A DNA stretch of 64,000 nucleotides from Pirellulales bacterium (GTDB taxonomy: Bacteria; Planctomycetota; Planctomycetia; Pirellulales; JAEUIK01): NCBI GenBank assembly GCA_019694435.1, contig JAIBBZ010000015.1, positions 60,147-124,146 of the forward strand. Reading direction: 5' to 3'. The position numbers and the translations under genes were made by a program. Of this stretch, positions 27,913 to 37,086 are shown in pieces. The notes below the pieces were generated by a model. It was not told the DNA's origin, made no database searches, and worked only from the letters and a program-made list of their open reading frames with translations. Each line of letters begins with the position of its first letter. Position 1 is the first letter of the stretch.

Positions 27913-29177
27913 CTCCACCAGCCAGCCCGACAGCCCCGCTCGACGTCAGCGCGGTGCGGCAACAGTTTCCGGCACTGGCCCGCGAGGTGAGCGGCCGCCA
28001 GGCCGTCTTTTTCGACGGGCCCGCCGGGAGCCAGGTGCCGCAGCGCGTGATCGACGCCATCGGCGACTACCTGCGGAACTCGAATGCCAATCACGGCGGC
28101 GTGTTTGCCACGAGCGTGGCGAGCGACGCCCTGCTGGACGAGGTGCACCGGGCCGCGGCCGACCTGCTGCACGCACCCGACCCGCACGCGGTGTGCTTCG
28201 GCGCGAACATGACGACGCTGTGCCTGGCGTTGTCGCGGGCACTGGCCAAGACCTGGGAACCGGGCGATGAAATCATCGTCACCCGGCTCGATCACGACGC
28301 CAACGTCACGCCGTGGGTGCTGGCCGCGCGCGACGCCGGCGTACACGTGCACCACGTGCCCTTTCGGCCAGAGGATTGCACGCTCGATTTGCAGGCCCTG
28401 CAGAACGTGTTGTCGACGCGGACCCGGCTCGTGGCCGTGGGGTGTGCGTCGAACGCCGTGGGCACGGTCAACTCGGTCCGCGAGATTGCCCGCGTGGTGC
28501 AAGGCGTCGGCGCGGAGATCTGCCTCGACGCGGTCCACTACGTGCCGCACGGCCTGGTCGACGTGCAGGCTTGGGGTTGCGACTACCTGCTCTGCTCGGC
28601 CTATAAATTCTTCGGCCCCCACGTCGGCATCCTCTGGGGGCGCGCCGAACGGCTGGCCGAGCTGCCCGTGTACAAGGTGCGACCGGCACCCAATGACCTG
28701 CCGGGGCGCTGGATGACCGGCACGCAGAATCACGAGTGCCTGGCGGGGGTCCTGGCGGCGATCGAATACCTGGCCGCGCTGGGGCGCTCGATTGCGCCGG
28801 CAGCCGCGTCACGGCGTCAGGCCCTGGTGGCGGCCTACGAAGCGATCACCGCGTATGAACGCGGCTTGCAAGCGCGACTCTTGGCCGGGCTCGCCGAATT
28901 GCCGAGCGTCAAGATCTACGGCATCACTGATCCGAAACGGCTGCACGAGCGCGTGCCGACGGTGTCGATCACGCATCGCCGCTATCGGCCGCTCGAGCTC
29001 GCCCAACGCCTGGCCGACGAGGGCGTGTTCGTCTGGCACGGCAATTACTATGCGCTGTCGCTGACCGAGGCGCTCGGCCTCGAGCCCGAGGGCATGGTCC
29101 GCATCGGCCTGCTGCACTACAACACCCGGGAAGAAGTCGAGCGGCTGCTCGACCTGTTGCGCGGAATGGAAGCATGA
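27909..29177 (+). CDS. Class V PLP enzyme (cysteine desulfurase-like, no catalytic Cys loop)
   Basis: 422 residues from ATG 27909. Fold-type I class V aminotransferase signatures: FFDGPAGSQVPQRVIDAI near 35-52, ICLDAVHYVPHG near 204-215, and the PLP lysine in SAYKFFGPHVGI (K233). Cysteine desulfurases have a mobile Cys loop near the C-terminus (HCA or similar). Here the region reads FVWHGNYYALSL with no Cys, so it probably does not release sulfur in the usual way. It matches a 'cysteine desulfurase-like' subfamily with unknown chemistry. Both its start and its stop overlap neighbouring genes by ATGA, so it is tightly coupled to the D-glutamate cyclase-like and DUF971 genes. Confidence 0.85.
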   Translation: MTPPASPTAPLDVSAVRQQFPALAREVSGRQAVFFDGPAGSQVPQRVIDAIGDYLRNSNANHGGVFATSVASDALLDEVHRAAADLLHAPDPHAVCFGANMTTLCLALSRALAKTWEPGDEIIVTRLDHDANVTPWVLAARDAGVHVHHVPFRPEDCTLDLQALQNVLSTRTRLVAVGCASNAVGTVNSVREIARVVQGVGAEICLDAVHYVPHGLVDVQAWGCDYLLCSAYKFFGPHVGILWGRAERLAELPVYKVRPAPNDLPGRWMTGTQNHECLAGVLAAIEYLAALGRSIAPAAASRRQALVAAYEAITAYERGLQARLLAGLAELPSVKIYGITDPKRLHERVPTVSITHRRYRPLELAQRLADEGVFVWHGNYYALSLTEALGLEPEGMVRIGLLHYNTREEVERLLDLLRGMEA

Positions 29178-29500
29178 CCGCGCCAGTGCCCAGCCAGTTG
29201 CAACTGGTCGACGAACGGACGCTGCGGATCGAGTGGAGCGACGGCCTGGTGCGCGACTATTCGATCCAGGAGCTGCGCACGGCGTGTCCGTGTGCAACCT
29301 GCCGCGAGCAGCGATTGGCGCCGCGGCCGCCGTCGCAATTGACGGTGCTTTCGCCGGTCGAGGCGCAGCCGCTGCGGTTGCGCGGCATGCAGCCCGTCGG
29401 CAACTATGCCTATGGCCTCGACTTCAGCGATGGCCATACGTCGGGCATCTACACGATCGAATTGCTGCGCACGCTCGGCCGGGACGTGCCGGCCGGCTGA
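29174..29500 (+). CDS. DUF971 domain protein
   Basis: 108 residues matching DUF971: LRIEWSDGLVRDYSIQELR, the Cys pair CPCATCREQR, and the C-terminal YAYGLDFSDGHTSGIYTIELLR. DUF971 domains resemble the N-terminal domain of gamma-butyrobetaine hydroxylase and occur alone or near Fe-S (Mrp/ApbC-type) proteins; the CxC-x2-C cysteines could bind metal. The function is not established. Its ATG overlaps the stop of the upstream PLP enzyme. Confidence 0.85.
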   Translation: MTAPVPSQLQLVDERTLRIEWSDGLVRDYSIQELRTACPCATCREQRLAPRPPSQLTVLSPVEAQPLRLRGMQPVGNYAYGLDFSDGHTSGIYTIELLRTLGRDVPAG

Positions 29501-29531
29501 GCAAGCGCGCCGCGAGCCACGCGGGCAGGGT

Positions 29532-31085
29532 TCAATTCTCCGGCGTGCCGAGCCCCTGATCCTTGATCTCGTTGAACTCGTCGAGCCCACCCTCGGTCGT
29601 GGGCGGCGCCGCGTCGGTGCCGGCAGGTGCCGTGCCATCGGCTGGCTTCTTCGGTTGCACCACGTCGGCACGGGTCAGCTTGATCTTGCGATAAACGTCA
29701 TCCGAGATGACGTAATACCAGTCGGCGAAGCGGTTGTTGAGCGTCTGGACCTGTTCTTCACCCTTCTTGACCTTGCTGTCGTACTCGTCCTGTTTGCGCT
29801 TGTTTTCCTGTTCGATTTTTTGGCGTTCGGCCTGCTGCGGCTCGGCCGGCTCGCCTGCCTGTTTCTCGCCCTCCTTGTTCTCGGCGGCCGGTTGGCCCTC
29901 CGCGGTGGGCGGCGCAGCGGGTTCGGCGGGAGCGCCCGGCACCGGCTGCAGCTCGGGCGCAGGAATCGCGCTCTTGTCGAATTGCGCCGTGACGAACAGG
30001 TATCGATTCGAGCCCTTGGGCTGTTCGCCTTCGGCCGGCTGCTCGGCACCCTCGTCGGGCTTCGCCTCTTCGGTGTCGGCGGCGATTTCACCGAACCGCA
30101 AGACGTACGTCACGCCGTCCTTGAGCTCGACGACGACTTCGCCCTCGTTGGAGTAGAGCTGCCCTTGCGAGATGATGTAGCCACGGCTGGCCAACGACAG
30201 GAACGTTTCTTCGTCAATGGTCAGCCCTTCGGAGGTGCGCAGATCGCGACCCAGCCCGGCCGGCTTACGGCGCACGTCGACAATTTTCAGATCGTCGAGC
30301 GCCACTTTCATGTCGTTGAGCTTCTGCGCGTTGAGCTCTTCGTTCGGGGCCAGCCCCTCCATGTTCCACTTGGCGTCCTTGTCGTTGTAGGTGAGCGCCA
30401 GCTTGTCGCCCTCAACGATCCGCCGGTTGACCTCGTCGATCGAGTAGTTGTCGTACTTGACCTCCGTGATGTCCCAGCTGTTGAGCTTCAGCAGATCGGG
30501 CTCGATCCAATCCTGAAACCTCGTCGTGAGCTTTTCGGGCGAGAGCTTCGCTACGTACACGGCGTCTTGCGAGGGCAAACGCACGTAACGCAGGTCGGGC
30601 TTGTCCTTGACGGGCAAACCGATGATCAGTTGCGCGAGCTTCTTGCCGCCGGCGTCTTCCAGGATGACTTTCTTGCCGATGCCGGTCATGCCCGCCTTGC
30701 TGTCCATCGGATCGACGACGCCGTACATCTCGTGATCGGCCCGTTCTTCGCTCACCATGCCCAGCTTTTTGAGGTCGATCACGCTGGCCGCGGCCTCGGC
30801 CAACTGGCGATCGGCGTCGGCCGGGTAGTTGAGCTTCGAGGGGATCGCCCAGCGGCCGTTCACCTGGGCCACGCGAAACTGCTTGGGTTCGGCCTTGGCC
30901 TCGTCCCACTCGATGATCTCGAGCGACTTAGCGGCGAGCGGGTCCTTGAATTCGGCAAAGAACTCGCTGCTCGCGTCGTCCGCCTTGGCGGCGTCGGCCA
31001 CGCTCGCCGGACGGCTGGCATAGGCCAACAGGGCGCCCAGCAGGGCAATCCCGACAAAGGTCAGAGTCTTCGTGGTTTCGTTCAT
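29532..31085 (-). CDS. DUF4340 domain protein of a Gld-type export system
   Basis: 517 residues. An N-terminal anchor (TLTFVGIALLGALLAYASRP) leads into a DUF4340-type domain with repeated beta-hairpin units (LVSEERADHEMYGVVDP, LIIGLPVKDKPDLRYVRL, RYLFVTAQFDKSAI). DUF4340 proteins are commonly encoded with GldA/GldF/GldG-type ABC modules. The C-terminal half has a Lys/Glu/Gln-rich segment (QAERQKIEQENKRKQDEYDS) that may form a coiled coil, and a Pro/Ala-rich tail. It sits 53 bases after the GldFG fusion gene on the same strand. Confidence 0.8.
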   Translation of the reverse strand: MNETTKTLTFVGIALLGALLAYASRPASVADAAKADDASSEFFAEFKDPLAAKSLEIIEWDEAKAEPKQFRVAQVNGRWAIPSKLNYPADADRQLAEAAASVIDLKKLGMVSEERADHEMYGVVDPMDSKAGMTGIGKKVILEDAGGKKLAQLIIGLPVKDKPDLRYVRLPSQDAVYVAKLSPEKLTTRFQDWIEPDLLKLNSWDITEVKYDNYSIDEVNRRIVEGDKLALTYNDKDAKWNMEGLAPNEELNAQKLNDMKVALDDLKIVDVRRKPAGLGRDLRTSEGLTIDEETFLSLASRGYIISQGQLYSNEGEVVVELKDGVTYVLRFGEIAADTEEAKPDEGAEQPAEGEQPKGSNRYLFVTAQFDKSAIPAPELQPVPGAPAEPAAPPTAEGQPAAENKEGEKQAGEPAEPQQAERQKIEQENKRKQDEYDSKVKKGEEQVQTLNNRFADWYYVISDDVYRKIKLTRADVVQPKKPADGTAPAGTDAAPPTTEGGLDEFNEIKDQGLGTPEN

Positions 31086-31138
31086 GGCTTAATCGGATCT
31101 CACAACTGAGTCTGCACGGCGGGGCCTCGGGTTCGGGC

Positions 31139-33982
31139 CTAGCCGCGGAGTCGTTCCTTGGTGGTCGTCTGGCGCTCGCGCGCCCGGAGATTAAACATCA
31201 CGATGCCGGCCAGCAGCAGCGGCATGATCGGCGCGGTGGCCACGGCCAGGATCTTGACGCGGTTCTGGTCGCCCTGGATCGAAGCGGTCTTATCGCGGTC
31301 AATCTGCTTCTCGCGCCGCTCGCGTTCGTTCTTCAGCCGCTCAAACGCCGCGTCGAGCCGCCGCTGGCCCACGTCGCGGGCCAATTGCATCTCGATCACC
31401 TTCTGCTGCGGATCGATGTCCGTACGGCCCTCGAGTTCCTTGATCTTGCGATCGAACACTTCCTGCTCTTTGTTCTTCGCCGTGTCGAAATCGTCGGCGA
31501 ACTTCTTGCGCTGGGCCGTCGCATAGTCGCGCGCCGCGGCCGTGATGGCCTCGAACCGCGTGAGCGTGCGATAGGTCGGCCTCCGCTTGCGGATCTCGAC
31601 AAATCGCTCGTCCTTGGCCAGCACGTCGAGCACGTTGAGCACGAAGCTCACGTTATCGAGCGTCAGGTTGACTTCGGCGTCCTCTTCTTCCCCGCGGGCA
31701 CGCAGGGCGAAGAAAGCCGAGTACAACACGTCGATGTCGGCCACGACCACCACGTTCAGCTCAGCCGGCGCGGCAGGCGCGGCAGGAGCAGCCGGCACTT
31801 CTCCGGCCGGAGGAGTCGCAGGAACTGCAGGCGGGGCCGCTGCCGGGGGCGCTTCCGTGGCCGGCGATTCTACAGCCGGCGTTTCTGCAGCCGGCTGCTC
31901 GGCCTGGGCCAATTGCAGCCCTTCGTCCGACATCTTGGCCGCGCCGCCGGCAGGGCCCGGCTTACCCGTGATGTAAGCGCCCAGCAGGTAACTCTTGTGC
32001 GTGGGAACCATGGCGCGGTCTTCATTGAGCCCGCCGCCACCGAGGAAGCTCTGCTGCAGAATCTCGTTGGCTTGCACCCGGCCCGTGTTCGTTCCGGTGA
32101 CCACCAGCGGCGTGACCTTCAGGCCCGAGGCGTTGAGCTCCTGAATCGAACCGGGAAACAGAAACAGGACCTGCTGCAGTTTCGAGCTGATCGGGCTGTC
32201 GTCGTTGAACGGGGCGGCGGTCGACGTGGGATCTTGCCCCTTGTCGACAAACACGAACTCGGGCGGAAACTGGCCGATCTTCGGGTAAGGGTTGTAGTCC
32301 TGCCAGACGACCTGAGCGCCGTTGAAATTGATACCCAGCGATTGCCACAAGGGGGTGATGTCGCCCTTGGGCTGCGGGGGCTGCTGCATACCCATCATCC
32401 CGCCTTGCGGGCGGCGCTCCGCGGAGGTGCCCGGCACGTTCGGGTCGAGGTACGGGAACGGATCCTCGAAGACGGCCGTCGGTTGTCCGCTCATCACGGC
32501 CGCCAGGAAATTGTTCATCTGCTCCTGCGTCAGCGACGAGGGCTGCACGGCCAGCAACACGTCGTACTTTTCGGTGATCGGCGCATCGGCGTTGACCTGC
32601 ACGACTTCGTACTGTTTCTCCAGCTCGGTGACGATCAGCTCGTTTTGCGTCTGATTCATCGTCTGCATGTTGAAGCTGCCGTACAGCTTGGCATCGGTGT
32701 TGAGTATGCCCACCTTCTTGCGCGACTGCTGACTGACCGTGGCGATCGAACGGACCAGTTCGTATTCGACCGGCACCCCGCGATCGATGAACGGCACCAC
32801 GACCTTGTCCAAACCCGAGGTGAACGCCACGCCCATGAAGATCTCGTCGATGTTCATCGTGCCGCGGATCCGCGAGGCAACTTGCTGACCCTTGATGCCG
32901 AACTTCTTGTCGGCTTCGTCTTCCTGGGGGCTGAGCGATTCGGTCTCGTGCACCCGCACGACCACCTTGTCGCCGGCGATGGCCTGGAACTCGCGCAACA
33001 CGTTGAGCAGGTTCAATCGCGTCTGGACGTACGACTCGGGCACGACCGGGCTGACATAGGCGTCGATCCGCACGGGCCGTTTGACGTCGAGCTTTTCGAG
33101 CAGCTCGATCGTCTGGGGCGCGAGCGAGCTGAGCTTTTCCGTGGTCACGTCGACGCGGCGATCGTACCGGGCCAGCACGATCGTCGAGGCAGCCAACAGC
33201 ACGAACAGGGCCAGGGCACGGGTCACATAGTGGCCCAACAGCGAACGCCCCAGCCGGCCGCCCCACCAGTGGCGCCGGCCGATCAGCACCATCGAGACGT
33301 AGAGCATGACCACGACGATCAGCAGGAAGTACACCACTGCCGAAAAGCTGATCACGCCGCGACCAAAGTCGCGAAACTGTTCGGCGATGCTCAGGCGCTG
33401 AATCGAGCGGGCCCATTCCAAGGGCAAGATGGCGTCGGCCTGCTCGGCGAACACCAAGGGGGCGTTGAACACCGCACCCATGATGAACCCGACGGTCAGG
33501 TTGCCGGTCAGAAACGAGGCGACCATGCCGATGGCCAGCATCGCCAGGCCGACGATCCAGTAGCCGACGTAATTGGCGAACAGCAACCCCAAGTCGGGCG
33601 AACCCAGCAGGCTCAGGCAGACCACGTTGGTCAGCGAGAAGATCAACGCCACGGTATAGACGGCGACGGCGGCCAGGTACTTGCCCAGCACCACATCGAG
33701 GTCGCTCGCAGGGATCGTCAGCAGCAGCTCATCGGTGCCTTGACGCCGCTCCTCGGCCCAGATGCTCATCGTAATGGCGGGAATGAACACCAGCAGAATG
33801 TAGGGCAAGTACCGGTTCAGCTGGTCCAGGTTGGCCAGGTTGGCGTTGAAAAACTCGTTGGGCACGAACGTCGCAAAGGCCGTTAACGCCGCGAACACGC
33901 ACAAGAACACGTAGCCCGCGGGGCTGACGAAGTAGGCGATGAAATTCCGTTTGAAGACGGCCCGGATGACGGCTGGATTCAT
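31139..33982 (-). CDS. Fused ABC permease (GldF-like) and GldG-like protein
   Basis: 947 residues from ATG 33982. Residues 1-240 are an ABC-2-type permease with six helices (NFIAYFVSPAGYVFLCVFAA, YILLVFIPAITMSIWAEERR, GTDELLLTIPASDLDVVLGK). The middle and C-terminal parts are GldG-like: a helix (ALALFVLLAASTIVLARY), then VTTEKLSSLAPQTIELLEKL, VVRVHETESLSPQEDEA and VVVVADIDVLYSAFF, and a final membrane helix (APIMPLLLAGIVMFNLRARE). A Pro/Ala/Glu linker (APPAAAPPAVPATPPAGEV and more) interrupts the GldG domain. In Bacteroidetes GldF and GldG are separate. The module exports or assembles a surface component; the substrate is unknown. Confidence 0.85.
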   Translation of the reverse strand: MNPAVIRAVFKRNFIAYFVSPAGYVFLCVFAALTAFATFVPNEFFNANLANLDQLNRYLPYILLVFIPAITMSIWAEERRQGTDELLLTIPASDLDVVLGKYLAAVAVYTVALIFSLTNVVCLSLLGSPDLGLLFANYVGYWIVGLAMLAIGMVASFLTGNLTVGFIMGAVFNAPLVFAEQADAILPLEWARSIQRLSIAEQFRDFGRGVISFSAVVYFLLIVVVMLYVSMVLIGRRHWWGGRLGRSLLGHYVTRALALFVLLAASTIVLARYDRRVDVTTEKLSSLAPQTIELLEKLDVKRPVRIDAYVSPVVPESYVQTRLNLLNVLREFQAIAGDKVVVRVHETESLSPQEDEADKKFGIKGQQVASRIRGTMNIDEIFMGVAFTSGLDKVVVPFIDRGVPVEYELVRSIATVSQQSRKKVGILNTDAKLYGSFNMQTMNQTQNELIVTELEKQYEVVQVNADAPITEKYDVLLAVQPSSLTQEQMNNFLAAVMSGQPTAVFEDPFPYLDPNVPGTSAERRPQGGMMGMQQPPQPKGDITPLWQSLGINFNGAQVVWQDYNPYPKIGQFPPEFVFVDKGQDPTSTAAPFNDDSPISSKLQQVLFLFPGSIQELNASGLKVTPLVVTGTNTGRVQANEILQQSFLGGGGLNEDRAMVPTHKSYLLGAYITGKPGPAGGAAKMSDEGLQLAQAEQPAAETPAVESPATEAPPAAAPPAVPATPPAGEVPAAPAAPAAPAELNVVVVADIDVLYSAFFALRARGEEEDAEVNLTLDNVSFVLNVLDVLAKDERFVEIRKRRPTYRTLTRFEAITAAARDYATAQRKKFADDFDTAKNKEQEVFDRKIKELEGRTDIDPQQKVIEMQLARDVGQRRLDAAFERLKNERERREKQIDRDKTASIQGDQNRVKILAVATAPIMPLLLAGIVMFNLRARERQTTTKERLRG

Positions 33983-34085
33983 GACTGACGTACCGTAGCT
34001 GGATGGACGAAGCGGAGCGGGATTCGCGGGCAAACGAGGCGCTCGTCGCAGGCGGCCTGTGCCGCCAGACGAGCGTAGCGGCCGG

Positions 34086-34826
34086 CTATTCCTTCCCCCC
34101 TTCGCTGAGGGCGTAAAACTGTTCTTCGAGCCGGGTCCCGCTGGCGGTGAGCTCGGACGTGGTTCCGTCGAACCGAATCCGGCCGCGCGCGATGAACAGC
34201 ACACGGCTGGCCATCGCCTCGACTTCTTGCAGGATGTGCGTCGACAGCAAAATGGTCTTGGTCTCGCCGAGGCGGCGGATCGTGTCGCGCACCTCGCGAA
34301 TCTGGTTGGGGTCGAGGCCGGCCGTCGGCTCGTCGAGGATCAACACGTCGGGTTCGTGCAGCAGCACTTGTGCCATGCCCACGCGCTGGCGAAAGCCTTT
34401 CGACAGCTTGCCGATTTGCTTGTTGAGCACGCTGCCCAGCGCGCACAAGTCGATCACCTCATCCATGCGCTGCCGCGCCGCACCGCCGCTCAGGCCGCGC
34501 GCTTCGGCAAAAAATTGCAGTAGGTCGCGCGGCGTCATGTCGGGGTACAGCGGCCCGTTTTCGGGCAGATAGCCCAACCGCTGCGCGCCGGCCAGCCGGT
34601 CGCTGGCCATGTCGTGGCCGGCAATTCGCGCCGTACCCGTCGAAGGCGACAGGTAACCGGTCAGCAACTTCATCGTGGTGCTCTTGCCGGCGCCGTTGGG
34701 CCCCAGGAAGGCGACGACCTCGCCTTGGCGGATCTTGAACGACACGTCTTCCACGGCGACGAAATCGCCGTAGTACTTCGAGAGCCCGTCGGCCTCGATC
34801 ATGGCGGGACGCGAAGGATCGGTCAT
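34086..34826 (-). CDS. ABC transporter ATP-binding protein (GldA-like)
   Basis: 246 residues with all ABC motifs: Walker A GPNGAGKST at 42-50, Q-loop region RLGYLPENGPLYPDMT, a signature loop LSKGFRQRVG at 141-150 (LSxGxxQR variant), Walker B VLILDEPTAGLD at 161-172, and the H-loop STHILQEVE. It should form the ATPase of the adjacent GldFG fusion permease, 103 bases downstream. The closest described group is the GldA/CcmA/DRA-type ATPase. An upstream ATG at 34826 has GGAG nine bases away. Confidence 0.92.
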   Translation of the reverse strand: MTDPSRPAMIEADGLSKYYGDFVAVEDVSFKIRQGEVVAFLGPNGAGKSTTMKLLTGYLSPSTGTARIAGHDMASDRLAGAQRLGYLPENGPLYPDMTPRDLLQFFAEARGLSGGAARQRMDEVIDLCALGSVLNKQIGKLSKGFRQRVGMAQVLLHEPDVLILDEPTAGLDPNQIREVRDTIRRLGETKTILLSTHILQEVEAMASRVLFIARGRIRFDGTTSELTASGTRLEEQFYALSEGGKE

Positions 34827-35297
34827 GCAACAACGCTCCGAACTGTTCGGCCTGACAAAAACAATCCTCGGTGCGGCCCTCGCCGCGGTTACCGCGCTTG
34901 CGCCGCGTCCGGGCGGGGAAACACCGCCGCCCTGTTCGACCGGACGGGGCGGCGTAATCCCGAACCGCGCTCGGACCGAGATTCACCTCGGGCAGGGACG
35001 CCGCGCCACCAAAGGGGGACCAGGATCCACCCTAGCTTTGCGCCCTCCGCTTCGTGCGCGGGCCGCGGTATTGCGCCCGCGCAGGCACACTCTCAGGCTG
35101 CGACGCGCCCCCCAAACGGGTACGACGGCCGCGCCAAGCGCCTACTAGGATAGGGATTGTCGTCCGGCTGTCCAGACAATCCGGACCCCCGGGCATGGCG
35201 GGCCGTTTCCCTAGGCACGCTACGTGCACGGCGGCCGAACGGTTCGCGGGTCTCGCCGCGGGGGTCGCCCTGCTGCGATGCCCGCCGGGCTACCTCA
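34827..35297. other. Non-coding gap between GldA-like gene and nadB
   Basis: About 470 bases, GC-rich. The frames here look like chance. An imperfect hairpin is visible at 35154-35182 (GGATTGTC / GACAATCC, 13-base loop), with no T-tract. It would hold the promoter for the GldA-like operon; I see no good -35/-10 pair. Confidence 0.4.
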
Positions 35298-36917
35298 TTA
35301 GGCTTCGACGTCGCTCGTGCGGCCAAAGCACAGGTGCCGGCAAAACTGCTGCTCGTCGAGCTGCGGGAAGTCGAGCCGCAGATGCACGCCCCGGCTTTCC
35401 TCACGAGCCAGGGCCGCGCGAATCATGATTCGCGCCACGGTCAGCATGTTTTGCAGCTCCCAGCCGTCACTCTGGGCGAATTGGCGCGGCAACACATAGC
35501 CGCACCAGTGATCGACCGCCTCGCGGGCCTCGATCAGGCTGCGGGCATCCCGGCGGATGCCCACGTTGCGCCACATGATACTCCTGAGCGAGTTGCGAAT
35601 GTCGGCCAGGTCGGGCAGCTCGGCTCGCTCGGGCAGCACGGCATTGTCGAGCGGGATCGCGCGGAAATCGTCGGCCTCGCGGAGCGCGGCATCCGAAGCG
35701 CCGCGGCCGGCCAGTTGACCGTAGACCAGACCTTCGAGCAGGCTGTTCGAAGCCAGGCGATTGGCGCCGTGCAATCCGGTCGAGGTGACTTCGCCGGCCG
35801 CCCACAGCGCCGGTAGCGTCGTGCGGCCCGCCAAGTCGACCGTGACGCCGCCGATCATGTAATGAGCCCCGGGGCGCACAGGAATCCAATCGCGGGTGAT
35901 ATCCAGATCGAACCGCGCGCAATCTGCCGCGATGCCCGGGAACCGGCTGCGCACGCGTTGCGGATCGAGGTGCGTGAGATCGAGATAGACGTTCGGATGC
36001 CGCGTCTTTTCCATCTGCGCCACGATCGCCTGGCTGACGACGTCGCGCGGGGCCAGTTCGAGCCGGGCGTCGTAGTCGGGCATAAAGCGATGGCCCGCCC
36101 GGTCGACCAGGTGCGCTCCCTCGCCGCGGATTGCCTCGGTGATCAACGTGCGGCTGGCGCCGGCGATATACAGCACGGTGGGATGAAACTGCATGAATTC
36201 CATGTCGCGCAGCTCGGCCCCCGCGCGATAGGCGATCGCGTGGCCGTCGGCCGTGGCCACGGCCGGATTGGTCGTCTCGCGATAGAGCTGACCGGCGCCG
36301 CCCGTGCACAACACGGTCTGCTTGGCCCAGACGAGCGTCTTGCCGTGCATGCCGTTCCAGACCAAGGCGCCGCGGACCGCGCCGTCGTGCGTTAGCAGAT
36401 CGATCGTGAACGTATCGGGCCAGGCCTGAATGTTCGCAGCCGCTTCGACGCGATCGACGATCGCGCGCATCACTTCGCGGCCCGTCGCGTCGCCCAGCGC
36501 GTGGACGATCCGGCTGTGGCTGTGCCCGCCTTCGCGGCCGAGGGCCAGCGCGCCGGCTTCTTCGTCGAAGTGCACTCCCCAGCCGATCAGTTCGCGAATC
36601 TGCGCGGGCGCCTCGCGCACGACCTGTTCGACCACCCGGCGATCGCACAAGCTGCCGCCGGCGGTCAGCGTGTCGGCCACGTGGTTTTCGAACCGGTCGT
36701 CCTTGTCGAGCACGCTGGCGATGCCCCCCTGGGCATAGCTGCTGTTCGATTGCGTGACGCTCTGCTTGGTGATCACCAGCACCGACAACCGCGGATCGAC
36801 GGCCAGCGCCGCGCGAAAACCCGCCAGCCCGCCGCCGATGATCAACACATCGGCGAAATGATGCGGCACCCGTTTCGGATGAAACGGTACCAGGTAACGC
36901 GGAGTCAGTTCGGACAT
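35298..36917 (-). CDS. nadB: L-aspartate oxidase (NadB)
   Basis: 539 residues from ATG 36917. An FAD motif DVLIIGGGLAGFRAALA lies near 23-39. NadB signatures follow: SNSSYAQGGIASVL, REGGHSHSRIVHALGDATGREV, and the later FMQFHPTVLYI, PGAHYMIGGVTVDLAGRT and HGANRLASNSLLEGLVYG. The helical C-terminal domain ends the protein. NadB oxidises L-aspartate to iminoaspartate, first step of quinolinate and NAD synthesis; NadA and NadC are not in the window. Succinate dehydrogenase flavoproteins are related, but the SxQGG and C-terminal domain fit NadB. No clear ribosome binding site precedes the ATG. Confidence 0.93.
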   Translation of the reverse strand: MSELTPRYLVPFHPKRVPHHFADVLIIGGGLAGFRAALAVDPRLSVLVITKQSVTQSNSSYAQGGIASVLDKDDRFENHVADTLTAGGSLCDRRVVEQVVREAPAQIRELIGWGVHFDEEAGALALGREGGHSHSRIVHALGDATGREVMRAIVDRVEAAANIQAWPDTFTIDLLTHDGAVRGALVWNGMHGKTLVWAKQTVLCTGGAGQLYRETTNPAVATADGHAIAYRAGAELRDMEFMQFHPTVLYIAGASRTLITEAIRGEGAHLVDRAGHRFMPDYDARLELAPRDVVSQAIVAQMEKTRHPNVYLDLTHLDPQRVRSRFPGIAADCARFDLDITRDWIPVRPGAHYMIGGVTVDLAGRTTLPALWAAGEVTSTGLHGANRLASNSLLEGLVYGQLAGRGASDAALREADDFRAIPLDNAVLPERAELPDLADIRNSLRSIMWRNVGIRRDARSLIEAREAVDHWCGYVLPRQFAQSDGWELQNMLTVARIMIRAALAREESRGVHLRLDFPQLDEQQFCRHLCFGRTSDVEA

Positions 36918-37086
36918 GAACGCGGGTGAGCAGCGCGAAAAAAGGGGGAAGCCGGACAGTCGCCCCATCTTAGTCGCCCCGGGGCCCGTTGACCGCCCCC
37001 AATGCCAGGCCGTGCGATGCGCACCTCACCGTACGGCAGAGCAGGCACGTCTTTTCCGGCCAGATCGCCCCGGCTTTCACTCGGCT

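Noticed and set aside
27909..29177. Calling the class V PLP enzyme a cysteine desulfurase (SufS/IscS)
   Set aside because: The C-terminal region lacks the catalytic Cys loop, so only the fold-level name is justified.
35154..35182. Hairpin GGATTGTC / GACAATCC between the GldA-like gene and nadB
   Set aside because: The stem is only 8 bp with a 13-base loop and no T-tract, so it does not support a terminator or riboswitch.
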